From a bacterium (lineage in GTDB: Bacteria; Myxococcota_A; UBA9160; SZUA-336), in NCBI GenBank assembly GCA_024226335.1, contig JAAELY010000348.1:1-45113 (forward strand): a DNA stretch of 45,113 nt, read 5' to 3'. Numbering within the stretch: position 1 is the stretch's first letter; each line of letters starts with the position of its first letter. Below, in pieces: positions 1 through 8,866 of this stretch. Position numbers and translations under genes: made by a program. The notes under the pieces are model-generated. The model searched no databases. It saw nothing but the letters and a program-made list of their open reading frames with translations, and was not told the origin of the DNA.

Positions 1-120
1 CCCCGTCTCCCACTTCCGCGCCGTCCGAACGCTCATCCCCGCCGCCGCAGCCGACGACTCCTGGCTCTTCCCATCCATGCGCTTCCGCCTTAGCAACCGA
101 ACCTGCTCGTCTGTGACCAC
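1..120 (-). CDS. istA: IS21-family transposase IstA, N-terminal fragment (partial at window edge)
   Basis: Forty codons are visible before the gene leaves the window. The product begins MVTDEQVRLLRRKRM and contains an alanine-rich stretch followed by GMSVRTARKW, the N-terminal helix-turn-helix expected of IS21-family transposases, which bind the terminal repeats before strand transfer. The start is GTG at 120, chosen because a strong purine-rich ribosome site (GGGAGGGAGGG) lies 7 nt upstream. The catalytic DDE domain would be off the left edge. The two 22-bp repeats at 171..216 lie directly upstream, as expected for IstA binding sites. Confidence is moderate because only 40 residues can be read. 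Confidence 0.6.
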   Translation of the reverse strand, partial: MVTDEQVRLLRRKRMDGKSQESSAAAAGMSVRTARKWETG

Positions 121-170
121 CCGCCGACCCTCCCTCCCCGATGGGTGGCAGGGGCATCTACGGCCAGGGG

Positions 171-216
171 ACCGGCAGTTCTAGTTGTCGTTGTACCGGC
201 AGAAGTAATTGTCGTT
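171..216. repeat. Tandem imperfect direct repeats at the IS21 end
   Basis: Two 22-bp copies with a 24-bp period (171..192 and 195..216) share ACCGGCAG at one end and TTGTCGTT at the other and differ only in the six central bases. Repeats of this kind at an IS21-family terminus are known transposase-binding sites. Confidence 0.65.
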
Positions 217-221
217 GATCA

Positions 222-360
222 GCCAGGTGTAGATTGTCTGCTCGCTCACTTCGAGCTTTACTGCGACTTCTGCGACCTTCCGAGGCGATCGCGATGATCA
301 CTGCGCAGACCCACGAAACTCTGATCCGAGGCGATGAACTTGCCCAACGAACCTCGCGGG
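222..360 (-). pseudogene. Degenerate helix-turn-helix (transposase OrfA-like) remnant interrupted by the IS21 end
   Basis: On the minus strand, one frame reads SPRKVAEVAVKLEVSEQTIY followed by TW, a textbook helix-turn-helix resembling the N-terminal part of IS3-type OrfA proteins. The frame has an in-frame TGA at 298-300, no plausible start, and is cut off at about 221 by the IS21 terminus. Upstream of the stop the same frame gives weakly transposase-like sequence. I read this as a decayed mobile-element gene into which the IS21 element inserted. It could also be an excisionase or resolvase fragment. Positions 361-433 show nothing recognisable. Confidence 0.4.
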
Positions 361-433
361 AGCGGATTGCGACGGGAACCGCTCTGCGCATAGTAGCTAT
401 CTCGAGTCCGCGTCCTACAGGGTACGGCGCGAC

Positions 434-2380
434 CTACTCATGCAACCGCCAAGAGATCCATTGAGTTGTCTCCGCGGTCGACTCGAGAATGAAGGACTCG
501 AACTGCGTGATTTCTTCAGGCGGGATGACTGTCGTCGGAATCTCGAAGACGGTCTTTATAGTGAGGTTCCCGTCGATGATCTCGGAGCTTCGCTGAAGGC
601 TTCCGAATTTGGACTCGAAGGTGAGATCGGGCCCCGCAAAATCGATATTGCCACAACAATGAGCGAACGTTTCTTCCGAGGAGTAACGAAACCCGAGCAA
701 GACATAGGGGTGATGCTTGTTCGTCGAGATCATCCCGCGCGCGTAGAAGATGAGCCACGGATCGAATCTGTAGAACTCTCCCTCCGCCAACTGGAACTCG
801 GCTGGCGATTGCGTGGAGAATTCAATCTCAAAGGGTGTCGCCGCATCCGTCAGTGACCGAAAGGTGAAGTTCGGTGCGGAAGAGCCGCCATGTGACTCTC
901 TGTATTCGCGCCCGACCCGAGCGTCACGGTCTGCTCGCGAGAGAGCGAGAATCTGGGTTCGGTAGAGTGCTGAACCGGGCCCCGAATAGCGGCGCACGTC
1001 GCGCAGGCTGAGGCTTCCATCGGCCTGGAGGGTCAAGTCTCGCTGTAGGTGAATCTGCCAGCCGAAGGCCTGTCTGGTCAGATTGTCCAGTTTAGGTTCG
1101 AGCGACCTTCCGATTGGCAGCGAGATCGCGTCGAATAGATGGGGGGGCAGCTCGAGTCCCGAATACGCCTGAGTCGGATCGACGCATACTCGCTCTCCCT
1201 GCTCGTCGAACATGCACGCAATCATGTGATCGAAATAGTTGCTGGAAGGTCTGAGTACCTTCGCCCGATCTTTTCGATCGGAACTCGTCAGTACAGGAAA
1301 GATGTCGAGACCGGCTGCGCGGCCCATGGCGACGAGCATCGTGACCTTATCCTTGCAGTCTCCGTACCGTCGGGAAAGAGTGAGCGAAGCAGGGTGCGGA
1401 ACGACCGTCGCGTCGCCGTGAGATAGACTGACATAGCGGATCTCGTCGGCCGCGAATCGAAACAGCTTCCAGAGTTTTCTCTTGTGACTATCCGCTGGAT
1501 CGAGTCCGAGTTCCTGGACCTTTTCGCGCAGTGCAGGAGTGAGCGCGGCAGACGATTCGATCATCGCGGCAACCTTCTCCTGCAGCCCGCTCCATGTCAG
1601 TGCCGCTCCGACGAAGAAATGAGGCATCAGGTCGACGTAGCTCATCACGTTTGGATCGGGTTGAATGGCAGGGATGTTGGATCGGGAGCAAGACAGGTGG
1701 CGATCATCCCCTGTGCACTCGAGCTCCTCGTCGTTCGATTGCCACATGAACTCGGGTGCGTCGGCTTCACGAGAGACCTCGAGTTCGATTCGTTTGATCG
1801 GAACATTGCTCCTGAGCACCGTAATCGATGACCAGTCTAGAGGGAGATCCGCAGACTGGAATCGTCGGCTCCCAATGACGGTTGCGTTACTCCCAACCTG
1901 TAGGCCGGGAATGGGGAGTATTACCTGCTGGATGTCGGAGAAGACGTTGTTCGTATTGCCGGTTACGACCTCGATCGTGGCCGGGTCAACGAGCACCGGT
2001 TGCGAATCGGGCGAGATGGAATAGCCAGCCTCGACCGTTAACTGGTCACGCCAAGCATCCCCCCAGAGATTCATGTTTCCACCCTGGGAGATCCCAGATT
2101 CCGAAACAAAATGACGAATGAGTTCGATACGTGATTCGATCATGCCGGAATTCTCGATGCGAATGCGAATGCGCCACAGGAGGTCGACGTAACCATTCCC
2201 TTCTTCTCGCCATACTGCGCGATCCTCGTCGCTAGGAATTTCATTCGCCCGGGCATGGCCTGCTCCGGAAGAGAACGTTGGCGAAACTGAAATCCACACA
2301 GGGAGACGCGGCTCGCCCGCTTGCGCGACGGTGGAGACCACCAAGGTTGCGATAGAGAAACTGATGAGCCGTGAAAACAT
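434..2380 (-). CDS. Secreted DUF3857/transglutaminase-like domain protein
   Basis: A 648-residue exported protein. The ATG at 2380 is preferred because it opens directly on a Sec signal peptide (MFSRLISFSIATLVVSTVAQAG) and overlaps the upstream stop as ATGA. Residues about 60-260 look like the beta-rich DUF3857 domain. The transglutaminase-like core follows: Cys342 in RRYGDCKDKVTML, His385 in YFDHMI and Asp401 in CVDPTQ form the papain-type Cys-His-Asp triad. A beta-rich C-terminal part completes the usual DUF3857-transglutaminase architecture. The substrate is unknown; such enzymes act on peptide or amide bonds in the periplasm. It is translationally coupled to the lipoprotein gene upstream, so the two probably work together at the envelope. 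Confidence 0.85.
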   Translation of the reverse strand: MFSRLISFSIATLVVSTVAQAGEPRLPVWISVSPTFSSGAGHARANEIPSDEDRAVWREEGNGYVDLLWRIRIRIENSGMIESRIELIRHFVSESGISQGGNMNLWGDAWRDQLTVEAGYSISPDSQPVLVDPATIEVVTGNTNNVFSDIQQVILPIPGLQVGSNATVIGSRRFQSADLPLDWSSITVLRSNVPIKRIELEVSREADAPEFMWQSNDEELECTGDDRHLSCSRSNIPAIQPDPNVMSYVDLMPHFFVGAALTWSGLQEKVAAMIESSAALTPALREKVQELGLDPADSHKRKLWKLFRFAADEIRYVSLSHGDATVVPHPASLTLSRRYGDCKDKVTMLVAMGRAAGLDIFPVLTSSDRKDRAKVLRPSSNYFDHMIACMFDEQGERVCVDPTQAYSGLELPPHLFDAISLPIGRSLEPKLDNLTRQAFGWQIHLQRDLTLQADGSLSLRDVRRYSGPGSALYRTQILALSRADRDARVGREYRESHGGSSAPNFTFRSLTDAATPFEIEFSTQSPAEFQLAEGEFYRFDPWLIFYARGMISTNKHHPYVLLGFRYSSEETFAHCCGNIDFAGPDLTFESKFGSLQRSSEIIDGNLTIKTVFEIPTTVIPPEEITQFESFILESTAETTQWISWRLHE

Positions 2381-3018
2381 CAGCGCTGACTCTTGCCGCG
2401 CTCTAAGAAGCGTAACCCGCCGATCAGGTCTTCCGTCATCGTCATATCCAGCGGATACGTACCACCAGTAACGAAGACTTCGACGATCGCGGTCGGACCA
2501 CGAATCACTGCCGAAATGACCGGGCGCCAACCCCGAAGCCCACCGTACTCGACACGAAAGAACGAAACAGAAACGGGAGTGAAGTCACTGTGCGCCTGAA
2601 AACGTCGCTCTTCTTCGAGCGAAACAATCGTGGAGGATTGCATGATCTGGGTACGCCGCCGGGCCACATAGTCGTCAAGAGAATTTGCTGCGCCGCGCTC
2701 CAAATACAGGAGTGCGTTCACGCCTGACTCTTCGTGCACCAAGACGAGTTCTGCGTCGGGATGAGATGGGTGCCCCTCCGGATACGTCCTCCAGCCGTGG
2801 AGCAACGGCCGCAGTGTGTAGATGGTGGAAGGGCTCGTGATCTGCGAGAGCGCCACGTGAGGCGTGGAAGCAGGTGTCGTGGCACATCCAAAGACGGATG
2901 CGGTACACGACATGACCATGGCGTAGAAGAGCCATCTACCTGATTGGCTCGCCTTGGAGATCTGTCGCGTGAAGCGAAACCTGATAGTGTCCGGAAATCG
3001 AGATCCAAGTACCTGCAT
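2380..3018 (-). CDS. Putative outer-membrane lipoprotein, function unknown
   Basis: About 212 residues. The N-terminus contains a hydrophobic stretch ending in a lipobox-like VFGC, with the lipidated cysteine near residue 45 if the ATG at 3018 is used. The n-region is long, so a later ATG near the hydrophobic stretch is possible. The mature part is a compact alpha/beta sequence (for example VEYGGLRGWRPVISAVIRG) without a family I recognise. Its stop overlaps the start of the transglutaminase-like gene as ATGA, indicating a two-gene operon. It is divergent from the MORN-repeat gene with a 108-bp gap that must hold both promoters. No function should be inferred beyond an envelope partner of the transglutaminase-like protein. 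Confidence 0.75.
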   Translation of the reverse strand: MQVLGSRFPDTIRFRFTRQISKASQSGRWLFYAMVMSCTASVFGCATTPASTPHVALSQITSPSTIYTLRPLLHGWRTYPEGHPSHPDAELVLVHEESGVNALLYLERGAANSLDDYVARRRTQIMQSSTIVSLEEERRFQAHSDFTPVSVSFFRVEYGGLRGWRPVISAVIRGPTAIVEVFVTGGTYPLDMTMTEDLIGGLRFLERGKSQR

Positions 3019-3126
3019 CAAGCTGAGATACTACAGCAAATCGTCTGCGCGACGGGACCATTTCGTCCCCTCCCGTAGGTTCAACGCAATCCGCCCTCGT
3101 AATGCTTAGAGGAATCCACACGGAAG

Positions 3127-4497
3127 ATGATGAATAGACTTGCGGTACTGGTTCTCATCCTGCTGACTTCGGGGGTAGCGCGGCATAGTCGCGCTGCTGA
3201 CGTTGAAGACGAGGTTGTCTTCGAGTATTGGACCAAAGCGCATCGGTTGGGCATGGATGTTACGCGGGGCGAAGACCTAGCCCAAGCGCTTGGTGAAATG
3301 AGTACCGCATGTGGCCGGGCTCGAACCGATAGCTGGCTCGAGTCTCTGTACGCTGCCGAATGTAAGCGATGGATTGGTGAGAGATGGATCGTGATAGGTC
3401 GGTTCGACGCGGCTCAGAAGGAACTGGAGCACGCATACGCACTGTACGGGAGGGTCCTGGGCTCGGTGAACCCGTTGTCAGGTGAAGTCCTGCATCTCCT
3501 CGCCCGAGTGTACCTTGAGCAAGGAGCCTGGCCTGAGGCCGGCCTGGCGATGGATCGAGCGTTGGCGCTCCTTCCGCCCGTCGACCAGATCGACATCGAA
3601 CGATGTCAGGCAGTCTATGGAGCGACCAAGCCTGGTCCGGCGTCGGACTCCTGCACCGCGGGGCTTGCGACTCACGAGAGGGCCGCCAGGGTCGTTCGAG
3701 TCGAGACGTCCGAGCACGAGCCGGAATTTCTCGAGTTCGGAGAACTCGTGCTGGCCGACAATAGGCTGTATCGGGGCTTTCATCGCGATGGAATACGCTC
3801 GGGTTATGGCGTCGAGATGGACGCTGGCCGACAGAACTTCTGGCGTGGCACGTATCGTAATGGGAGCATCAACGGGCGGGCTGTTTGGCAGAGGTTGACC
3901 GACGGCAAGACCAATAGCTACTACGCAGGAACCTGGAAGGACGGTCGGCATCATGGATACGGAACCCTGCTCTATGAGAACGGGGACCGTTATGCCGGCG
4001 ATTTTCGCAGAGGATTCCCCTACGGCCTTGGTGAGTTTCAATGGCTCGCCACGGGTTCCTATTACGTAGGTGGGTTCGCAAGAGAGAAATTCAATGGGAA
4101 GGGCACACTCGTCGTTCCGGGATTGCTCCGGTATTGGGGAGGCTGGAAGGATGGCGAGCGGGACGGGATGGGGAGCGAGACGTTCTTCGGCGGGCTGCTG
4201 GAGTACCGTGGAATCTACGCAGCTGGGCAACCGAGCGGAGAGGGTCGACTGATCGTCAATGAACGCGAGATCTTCTCAGGCGAATTTCATCCCAAGACCG
4301 GAACTGGGTTCGGTCTTCTCAGAGTCGGACAGACAGAGACCTTTATCGGTCAGCTCATGGATGGCGTTCCGCACGGTTTTGGAGTTCAGAAGGCCGGGCT
4401 CGCCGTCACCACCGGGATTTGGCGGGACGGTCAACGCGAGCGTGGCTGGAACGATCAGGACTTCGAAGGCTTCGAAGTGCGAGTTCACGAGGAGTAG
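3127..4497 (+). CDS. Exported TPR/MORN-repeat protein
   Basis: 456 residues with a Sec signal peptide (MMNRLAVLVLILLTSGVA). Residues about 85-150 form TPR-like helices (a KELEHAYALYGRVLG segment and a LLARVYLEQG segment). From about 200 to 430 there is a run of MORN motifs, seen as Y-x-G-x-W/F-x-x-G-x-x-x-G-x-G patterns such as YYAGTWKDGRHHGYGTLLY. MORN arrays form extended beta ribbons and often mediate membrane or protein contacts; bacterial exported examples are mostly uncharacterised. AGAGGAA at 3108-3113 can serve as the ribosome site; a second ATG lies at 3130. It is divergent from the transglutaminase pair and convergent with the Sel1 gene. Confidence 0.8.
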   Translation: MMNRLAVLVLILLTSGVARHSRAADVEDEVVFEYWTKAHRLGMDVTRGEDLAQALGEMSTACGRARTDSWLESLYAAECKRWIGERWIVIGRFDAAQKELEHAYALYGRVLGSVNPLSGEVLHLLARVYLEQGAWPEAGLAMDRALALLPPVDQIDIERCQAVYGATKPGPASDSCTAGLATHERAARVVRVETSEHEPEFLEFGELVLADNRLYRGFHRDGIRSGYGVEMDAGRQNFWRGTYRNGSINGRAVWQRLTDGKTNSYYAGTWKDGRHHGYGTLLYENGDRYAGDFRRGFPYGLGEFQWLATGSYYVGGFAREKFNGKGTLVVPGLLRYWGGWKDGERDGMGSETFFGGLLEYRGIYAAGQPSGEGRLIVNEREIFSGEFHPKTGTGFGLLRVGQTETFIGQLMDGVPHGFGVQKAGLAVTTGIWRDGQRERGWNDQDFEGFEVRVHEE

Positions 4498-4506
4498 CCC
4501 GTCCTT

Positions 4507-4552
4507 CGAAACCCCATCGCAGGTCTACGATGCGGAGGAGGGGTCGGTTTCG
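4507..4552. terminator. Hairpin between convergent genes
   Basis: CGAAACC at 4507-4513 pairs with GGTTTCG at 4546-4552, and an inner CATCG/CGATG pair (4515-4519 with 4528-4532) adds a second stem. The element sits in the 89-bp gap between two convergent genes. There is no T-run, so this is a candidate bidirectional terminator only. Confidence 0.4.
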
Positions 4553-4586
4553 GTACAATACGGGATCGCCGGGTTAGGCCAAGCGA

Positions 4587-6308
4587 CTAGCGAGTGATCG
4601 CAGGTACTAGCTTGCGCGCCAGGCTGTCGGCAGCTGCACGCTGATCGGCAGTTAGCTTTGGGTCGATTTCGGCCCGAGCGCGCACTGCCTTCGGAAGTCC
4701 TTGATTCGCACAGAGGTTCAGCCACGCGTAGCCGCGAACGAGATCTCGTTCGCGACCTTTTCCCAGCAAGTAGACGACTGCCAGCGAGAACTGCGCATTT
4801 ACCTGTCCCTGCTTCGCTGCGCGCTCGAACCACGTCGCGGCTGCAGCCAGATCGCGCTCTGCACCTTCCCCCGTGAGCAATGCCATGCCGAGGTTGTTCT
4901 GAGCCATTGCATCGCCTTGTTCTGCGGCTCGGCGGGTCCACATCGTTGCTTTTTCGAGGTCGGTCGGAACCCCCTGCCCGGTCCGGTAGAGCGTCCCGAG
5001 CATGCGCTGGGCTGCAGCCACGCCTTGCTCCGCCGCCTTGCGCGACCACTGGCTGCATTCGTCGAACCTCCTCTGCTTGCAGTAGAGCATGGAGAGATTG
5101 AGTTGCCCTTCTAGCTCGCCTTGTTTGGCGGATGCCAGAAGCCAACGCTCTCCCTCATTCTCGTCGCGCTCGACTCCGCGGCCTACGAGGTAGCATTTGC
5201 CCACCCGTGTCTGTGCGGCAGGGTGCCCTTGTTCCGCGGCCTTTCGGAACCACGGATAGGCTTTACTCGCGTTGACTTTGCCCCCACGCCCTTGCATATA
5301 CGAGTCTCCCAAGGCCAGCTGTGCATTGACGAAGCCACTCTCGGCAGATCTCTTGAGCCACTTCAGATGCTCTGCCATGCTCTTTTCGACTCCCAGGCCT
5401 TCGAGGTACATGCGGGCAAGGCGCATCTGCGCAGAAGCGAGCCCCTGTTCAGCGGCCTGCCTCATCCAGAAGGCTGCCTCTACTGGATCCTTATCTACTC
5501 CTTTTCCCGTGATGTACATGATTCCCAGGGCTTCCTTCGAACCGTGATCTCCCGCTTCAGCACCCTTGCGTGCCCATTCCACTGCTGCAGCGTAGTCGGC
5601 CCCGACTTCATCCCCTTGCCTAAAAAGGAGCTTGGCAAGGTTCCCGATCGCGAGGCCGTAACCCTGCTCTGCAGCCTTGCGATACAAGCGTGCAGCCTCT
5701 GGCTTGTCTTGCTCCACACCCGATCCCTGCTCGAGCATGATGGCGTAACCGGTTTGCGCCTCGGCGCTACCTGCATCGGCGGCCTTGGCATACCAGTGGG
5801 CGGCCTCGCCGGGGTCTGCTCGCACCCCAAGGCCCTTCTTGTATACGCCTCCCAGCGCGAGCTGAGCAGCTGCATGGCCCTGCTCCGCCGCCGCACGCAG
5901 CCAGCGAATGCCCTCTCCCTTGTCTTCATCGACTCCCATTCCGTTGAACAGTGTCGAACCCACAACGTACTGGGCACGGGGCACTCCCTGTTCTGCCGCG
6001 AGCATCATCCAGTGCAGAGCCTGCTCGGGATCTTGCGGCACTCCACTGCCATGGTGATGCAACTGGGCCAGGAGGGTCTGCGCGTCGGGTCGCCCTTGCT
6101 CGGCGGATTGTCTTATCCACTTAGCTGCGAGGGCTTCATCGCGATCGACACCATCGCCTGTCAGGTAGAGATTACCGAGAAGAAGCTGGGCCAGCGCATC
6201 TCCGCGATCGGCTGCCAGCTGGAGAGACTCGATCCGAGTCGGTGAGGGGGGCGTCGCGCAAGCGAAGGTCAAGAGGAGAAGGACGAAGCACGAGGACCAA
6301 CGAAACAT
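4587..6308 (-). CDS. Sel1-repeat lipoprotein
   Basis: 573 residues. The N-terminus MFRWSSCFVLLLLTFAC is a lipoprotein signal with Cys17 as the modified residue. Nearly the whole mature protein consists of about 14 Sel1-like repeats of roughly 36 residues, with the recurring consensus A-x-x-W-x-R-K-A-A-E-Q-G followed by A-Q-x-x-L-G-x-x-Y-x-x-G-x-G-V. These solenoids bind partner proteins and are common in envelope stress, cell-wall and host-interaction settings; the partner here is unknown. The last repeat changes to a YAWLNLCANQG form, typical of the C-cap. GGAGG lies 8 nt upstream of the ATG. The gene stands alone and ends against the MORN gene. Confidence 0.9.
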   Translation of the reverse strand: MFRWSSCFVLLLLTFACATPPSPTRIESLQLAADRGDALAQLLLGNLYLTGDGVDRDEALAAKWIRQSAEQGRPDAQTLLAQLHHHGSGVPQDPEQALHWMMLAAEQGVPRAQYVVGSTLFNGMGVDEDKGEGIRWLRAAAEQGHAAAQLALGGVYKKGLGVRADPGEAAHWYAKAADAGSAEAQTGYAIMLEQGSGVEQDKPEAARLYRKAAEQGYGLAIGNLAKLLFRQGDEVGADYAAAVEWARKGAEAGDHGSKEALGIMYITGKGVDKDPVEAAFWMRQAAEQGLASAQMRLARMYLEGLGVEKSMAEHLKWLKRSAESGFVNAQLALGDSYMQGRGGKVNASKAYPWFRKAAEQGHPAAQTRVGKCYLVGRGVERDENEGERWLLASAKQGELEGQLNLSMLYCKQRRFDECSQWSRKAAEQGVAAAQRMLGTLYRTGQGVPTDLEKATMWTRRAAEQGDAMAQNNLGMALLTGEGAERDLAAAATWFERAAKQGQVNAQFSLAVVYLLGKGRERDLVRGYAWLNLCANQGLPKAVRARAEIDPKLTADQRAAADSLARKLVPAITR

Positions 6309-6682
6309 CAGTATTGCCTCCGCAAATCGCAGGGTGACCTGACCCCGATTGCGATACCAGCTCCTATGTTAGAGCAAGATCGATGTTCGTCGTGAAACTC
6401 TTGCGGATCGGTGGCAGGGTTCTCCCCTGGTTTCACGGACACATCCAAGAAACCTTTGGACTTCCCCCGAAACCGTGTGTGAAGCGGATGATGTTGCTTT
6501 CACCGTTTGAATCCGCGCGACGATCCGGAGCCAGCATTCTACTGCACTGTCTTCTCCCTGCTGCATCCGGTCGCATGCGGGCGCCGTGCGCTGCGCCCGA
6601 TGATCGGGCGCGCGTGGCATGGCGATTGCACCGCCAGGGGCGAGGCCCGGAGCATCCCGGACTACCGGGCCAGGAGGAAGAG
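6309..6682. other. Intergenic stretch, 374 bp, no gene recognised
   Basis: This must contain the promoters of the Sel1 gene (minus) and the small lipoprotein gene (plus). Open frames here have no ribosome site, no signal and no recognisable motif. The segment is more AT-rich between about 6340 and 6540 than the genes beside it, and some short stretches resemble insertion-sequence ends, but I could not pair any inverted repeats. Confidence 0.5.
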
Positions 6683-6922
6683 ATGAACCGACTCGCGATC
6701 GCGCTGCTCGCCGCCACCGGACTCACCGGCTGTTTGGTGGTCCATGCGACGTTACCCGACAAGCTGATGGAGGACGTGTCCGTCTCGATCGACGACGTGA
6801 GCCTGAGCGCTCTCTGCACGCAACATGGTCAGGCTTACTCCGTTGGGGCGACCCACTGCATGGACAGCCAGAAGATGCGCTGCGACGAGGATGGTCGCTG
6901 GGTCGACGAAGGAGCCTGCTGA
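6683..6922 (+). CDS. Small cysteine-rich lipoprotein
   Basis: 79 residues with a clear lipoprotein signal (MNRLAIALLAATGLTGC, modified Cys17). A strong AGGAGG at 6672-6677 fixes the ATG at 6683; longer in-frame versions upstream lack a ribosome site. The mature protein has four more cysteines (45, 59, 67, 79), enough for two disulfides. The segment CTQHGQAYSVGATHC followed by MRCDEDGRW is reminiscent of the small DUF1496-type secreted domain, but the match is by eye and weak. It is monocistronic, and convergent with pckG across a strong hairpin. Confidence 0.7.
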   Translation: MNRLAIALLAATGLTGCLVVHATLPDKLMEDVSVSIDDVSLSALCTQHGQAYSVGATHCMDSQKMRCDEDGRWVDEGAC

Positions 6923-6985
6923 ACACGCCTCCGTCGTCCGCCACTACTCAGGCGTGCCCTTGCGGGCGATGAGGATAGAAAGCTT

Positions 6986-7017
6986 GAACGCCCTTGGGGA
7001 GATGTCCCCAGGCGTTC
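6986..7017. terminator. Strong hairpin between convergent genes
   Basis: GAACGCC (6986-6992) pairs with GGCGTTC (7011-7017), and TGGGGA (6995-7000) pairs with TCCCCA (7005-7010), giving a 13-bp stem with a 2-nt bulge and a GATG loop. It lies between the small lipoprotein gene and pckG, and can serve both strands. Confidence 0.7.
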
Positions 7018-7072
7018 TTCCCTCGTCACCTATGCCGAGAACTGTCGAGAACGAGAACGACGGGAAGTACCG

Positions 7073-8866
7073 TCAGCCCGCGTCCATGCCCTCCAGTCGC
7101 TCGCAGAGCGCGTCGAGTTCGTCGAGCAGCGCCTGCGGGACACCGTCGCTGAACTGTGCGTAGTAGTCGCGGGTACTCGCGGCCTCGGCCAGCCAGGCGT
7201 CGCGATCTACTTTGAGCAGCTCGTGCAGATCCTCGGGACCGACGTCGAGGCCAGACACGTCGATCGCGTCGGGCGTCGGCAGGCTGCCGATCGGCGTATC
7301 CACGGACTTGGCCGTACCCTCGCAACGCCCGACGATCCATGCGAGCACACGGCTGTTGTCGCCAAAGCCGGGCCAGATGAAATCGCCGCCGTCGCTCTTG
7401 CGGAACCAGTTCACGCAGAAGATGCGCGGCAGGCGCGCGCCTTCGCGTGCGCCGATGGAGAGCCAGTGCGCCCAGTAGTCGGCCATGTTGTAACCGCAGA
7501 ACGGCAGCATCGCCATCGGGTCGCGTCGCAACTCGCCAAGGCCGCCGGAGGCCGCGGCCGTCTTCTCGCTGCCGACGGTCGAGCCCACGAAGACGCCGTG
7601 CTGCCAGTCGCGGGCCTCGTACACCAGCGGCACCGCCGAGGCGCGTCGGCCGCCGAACAGGATTGCGCTGATCGGCACGCCCTGCGGGTCCTCCCACTCG
7701 GGCGCGATCACCGGGCACTGGTGCGCCGGCGCCGTAAAGCGCGCATTGGGGTGCGCAGCGGGCGTCTTTGAGTCGGGTGTCCAGGGCTGGCCGTGCCAGT
7801 CGGTCAGCTGCGCGGGCGCCGTCTCGGTCATGCCCTCCCACCATACGTCGCCCTCGGGAGTGAGCGCGCAGTTCGTGAACAGGCTGTTGCGGTCGAGCGT
7901 GCGCATGGCGTTGGGGTTCGAGCGGTCGCTGGTGCCGGGCGCCACGCCGAAGAAGCCGGCCTCCGGGTTGATTGCATACAGACGACCGTCGGCACCGAAC
8001 TTCATCCACGCGATGTCGTCGCCGACGCACTCGACCTTCCAGCCCGGGGTCGTCGGCGTGACCATAGCCAGATTGGTCTTGCCGCAGGCGCTCGGGAAGG
8101 CGGCGCATACGTAGTTGACGCCGCCCTCGGGCGAGGTGATCTTGAGAATCAGCATGTGCTCCGCGAGCCAGCCCTCGTCGCGCGCCATGACCGAGGCAAT
8201 GCGCAACGCGAAGCACTTCTTGCCAAGCAGCGCGTTGCCTCCGTAGCCAGAGCCGAACGACCAGATCTCGCGGGTCTCGGGGAAGTGGACGATGTATTTG
8301 TTGTCGGCGTTACAGGGCCAGGGCACGTCATCCTGGCCCGGCGAGAGTGGCGCACCGACGGAGTGCATGCAGGGAACGAAATCGCCGTCGCCCAGGGTAT
8401 CGAGCACGGCGCTGCCCACACGCGTCATGGTGTGCATGCAGGCCACGACATACGGGGAGTCGCTGATCTGCACACCGATGTGCGCGATCGGTGAGCCGAC
8501 GGGCCCCATGCTGAAGGGAATCACGTACATCACGCGGCCCTTCATGCAGCCCTCGAAAAGGCCGCTGAGTCGCTCGCGCATCTCTGCGGGGTCGCACCAG
8601 TTGTTGGTAGGACCGGCGTCGGCCTCCTTTGCCGAGCAGATGAAGGTGCGGTCCTCGACCCGTGCCACGTCGGCGGGATCGGACCAGACCAGATGGCTAT
8701 TCGGGCGCCGCACGGGATCCAACGGCTGGGCCGTGCCGCCCTCGACCATGATCCGGATCATCTCGTCGTACTCGTCCTGCGATCCATCACACCAGCGGAC
8801 GCTGTCCGGACTGCAGTGTCGCTGCATCTCCTCGACCCAGACGCGCAGTTTCTCATTGGTGGTCAT
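7073..8866 (-). CDS. pckG: Phosphoenolpyruvate carboxykinase (GTP)
   Basis: 597 residues, the usual size for the GTP-dependent family. It converts oxaloacetate and GTP to phosphoenolpyruvate, CO2 and GDP, the entry to gluconeogenesis. The P-loop/kinase-1a motif FPSACGKTN is present with the characteristic reactive Cys261. [16 protein letters not shown] and [14 protein letters not shown] are further family hallmarks, and DDIAWMKFG supplies the metal-binding aspartates. The start ATG at 8866 follows a perfect GGAGGTGA ribosome site 6 nt upstream. The gene is single, with its own leader, and ends at the strong hairpin at 6986-7017. The long overlapping open frames in the same region are shadows caused by GC-rich codon use. 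Confidence 0.97.
   Translation of the reverse strand: MTTNEKLRVWVEEMQRHCSPDSVRWCDGSQDEYDEMIRIMVEGGTAQPLDPVRRPNSHLVWSDPADVARVEDRTFICSAKEADAGPTNNWCDPAEMRERLSGLFEGCMKGRVMYVIPFSMGPVGSPIAHIGVQISDSPYVVACMHTMTRVGSAVLDTLGDGDFVPCMHSVGAPLSPGQDDVPWPCNADNKYIVHFPETREIWSFGSGYGGNALLGKKCFALRIASVMARDEGWLAEHMLILKITSPEGGVNYVCAAFPSACGKTNLAMVTPTTPGWKVECVGDDIAWMKFGADGRLYAINPEAGFFGVAPGTSDRSNPNAMRTLDRNSLFTNCALTPEGDVWWEGMTETAPAQLTDWHGQPWTPDSKTPAAHPNARFTAPAHQCPVIAPEWEDPQGVPISAILFGGRRASAVPLVYEARDWQHGVFVGSTVGSEKTAAASGGLGELRRDPMAMLPFCGYNMADYWAHWLSIGAREGARLPRIFCVNWFRKSDGGDFIWPGFGDNSRVLAWIVGRCEGTAKSVDTPIGSLPTPDAIDVSGLDVGPEDLHELLKVDRDAWLAEAASTRDYYAQFSDGVPQALLDELDALCERLEGMDAG

Larger units (their letters stand above)
1..221 (-). 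mobile_element. IS21-family insertion sequence, end fragment (runs off left edge)
   Basis: The segment holds the 5' end of a transposase gene (1..120, minus strand), its leader, and two imperfect 22-bp direct repeats (171..192 and 195..216). Multiple short repeats next to the ends are typical of IS21-family elements. The likely terminus is the CA at 220-221 (TG read on the minus strand), because unrelated helix-turn-helix coding sequence starts immediately to its right. The rest of the element (istA body, istB, other end) lies outside the window. Family assignment is from recognition of the protein N-terminus and the repeat layout; the exact end is inferred. Confidence 0.6.

Noticed and set aside
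5121-6245. Long plus-strand open frame (374 codons) opposite the Sel1 gene
   Set aside because: It mirrors the Sel1 repeats in antisense, has no ribosome site, and the minus frame has clear repeats and a lipobox.
4587-6308. DNA-level tandem repeat or CRISPR-like array
   Set aside because: The periodicity is at the protein level (Sel1 units of ~36 residues) with divergent DNA; there are no identical repeats with unique spacers.
6309-6682. Possible insertion-sequence remnant in the gap
   Set aside because: Some stretches recall IS ends, but no inverted repeats, target duplication or transposase fragment could be matched.
7026-8216. Second long minus-strand frame (396 codons) overlapping pckG
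   Set aside because: Arg/Ala/Gly-rich shadow of pckG in another frame; no start signal or motif.
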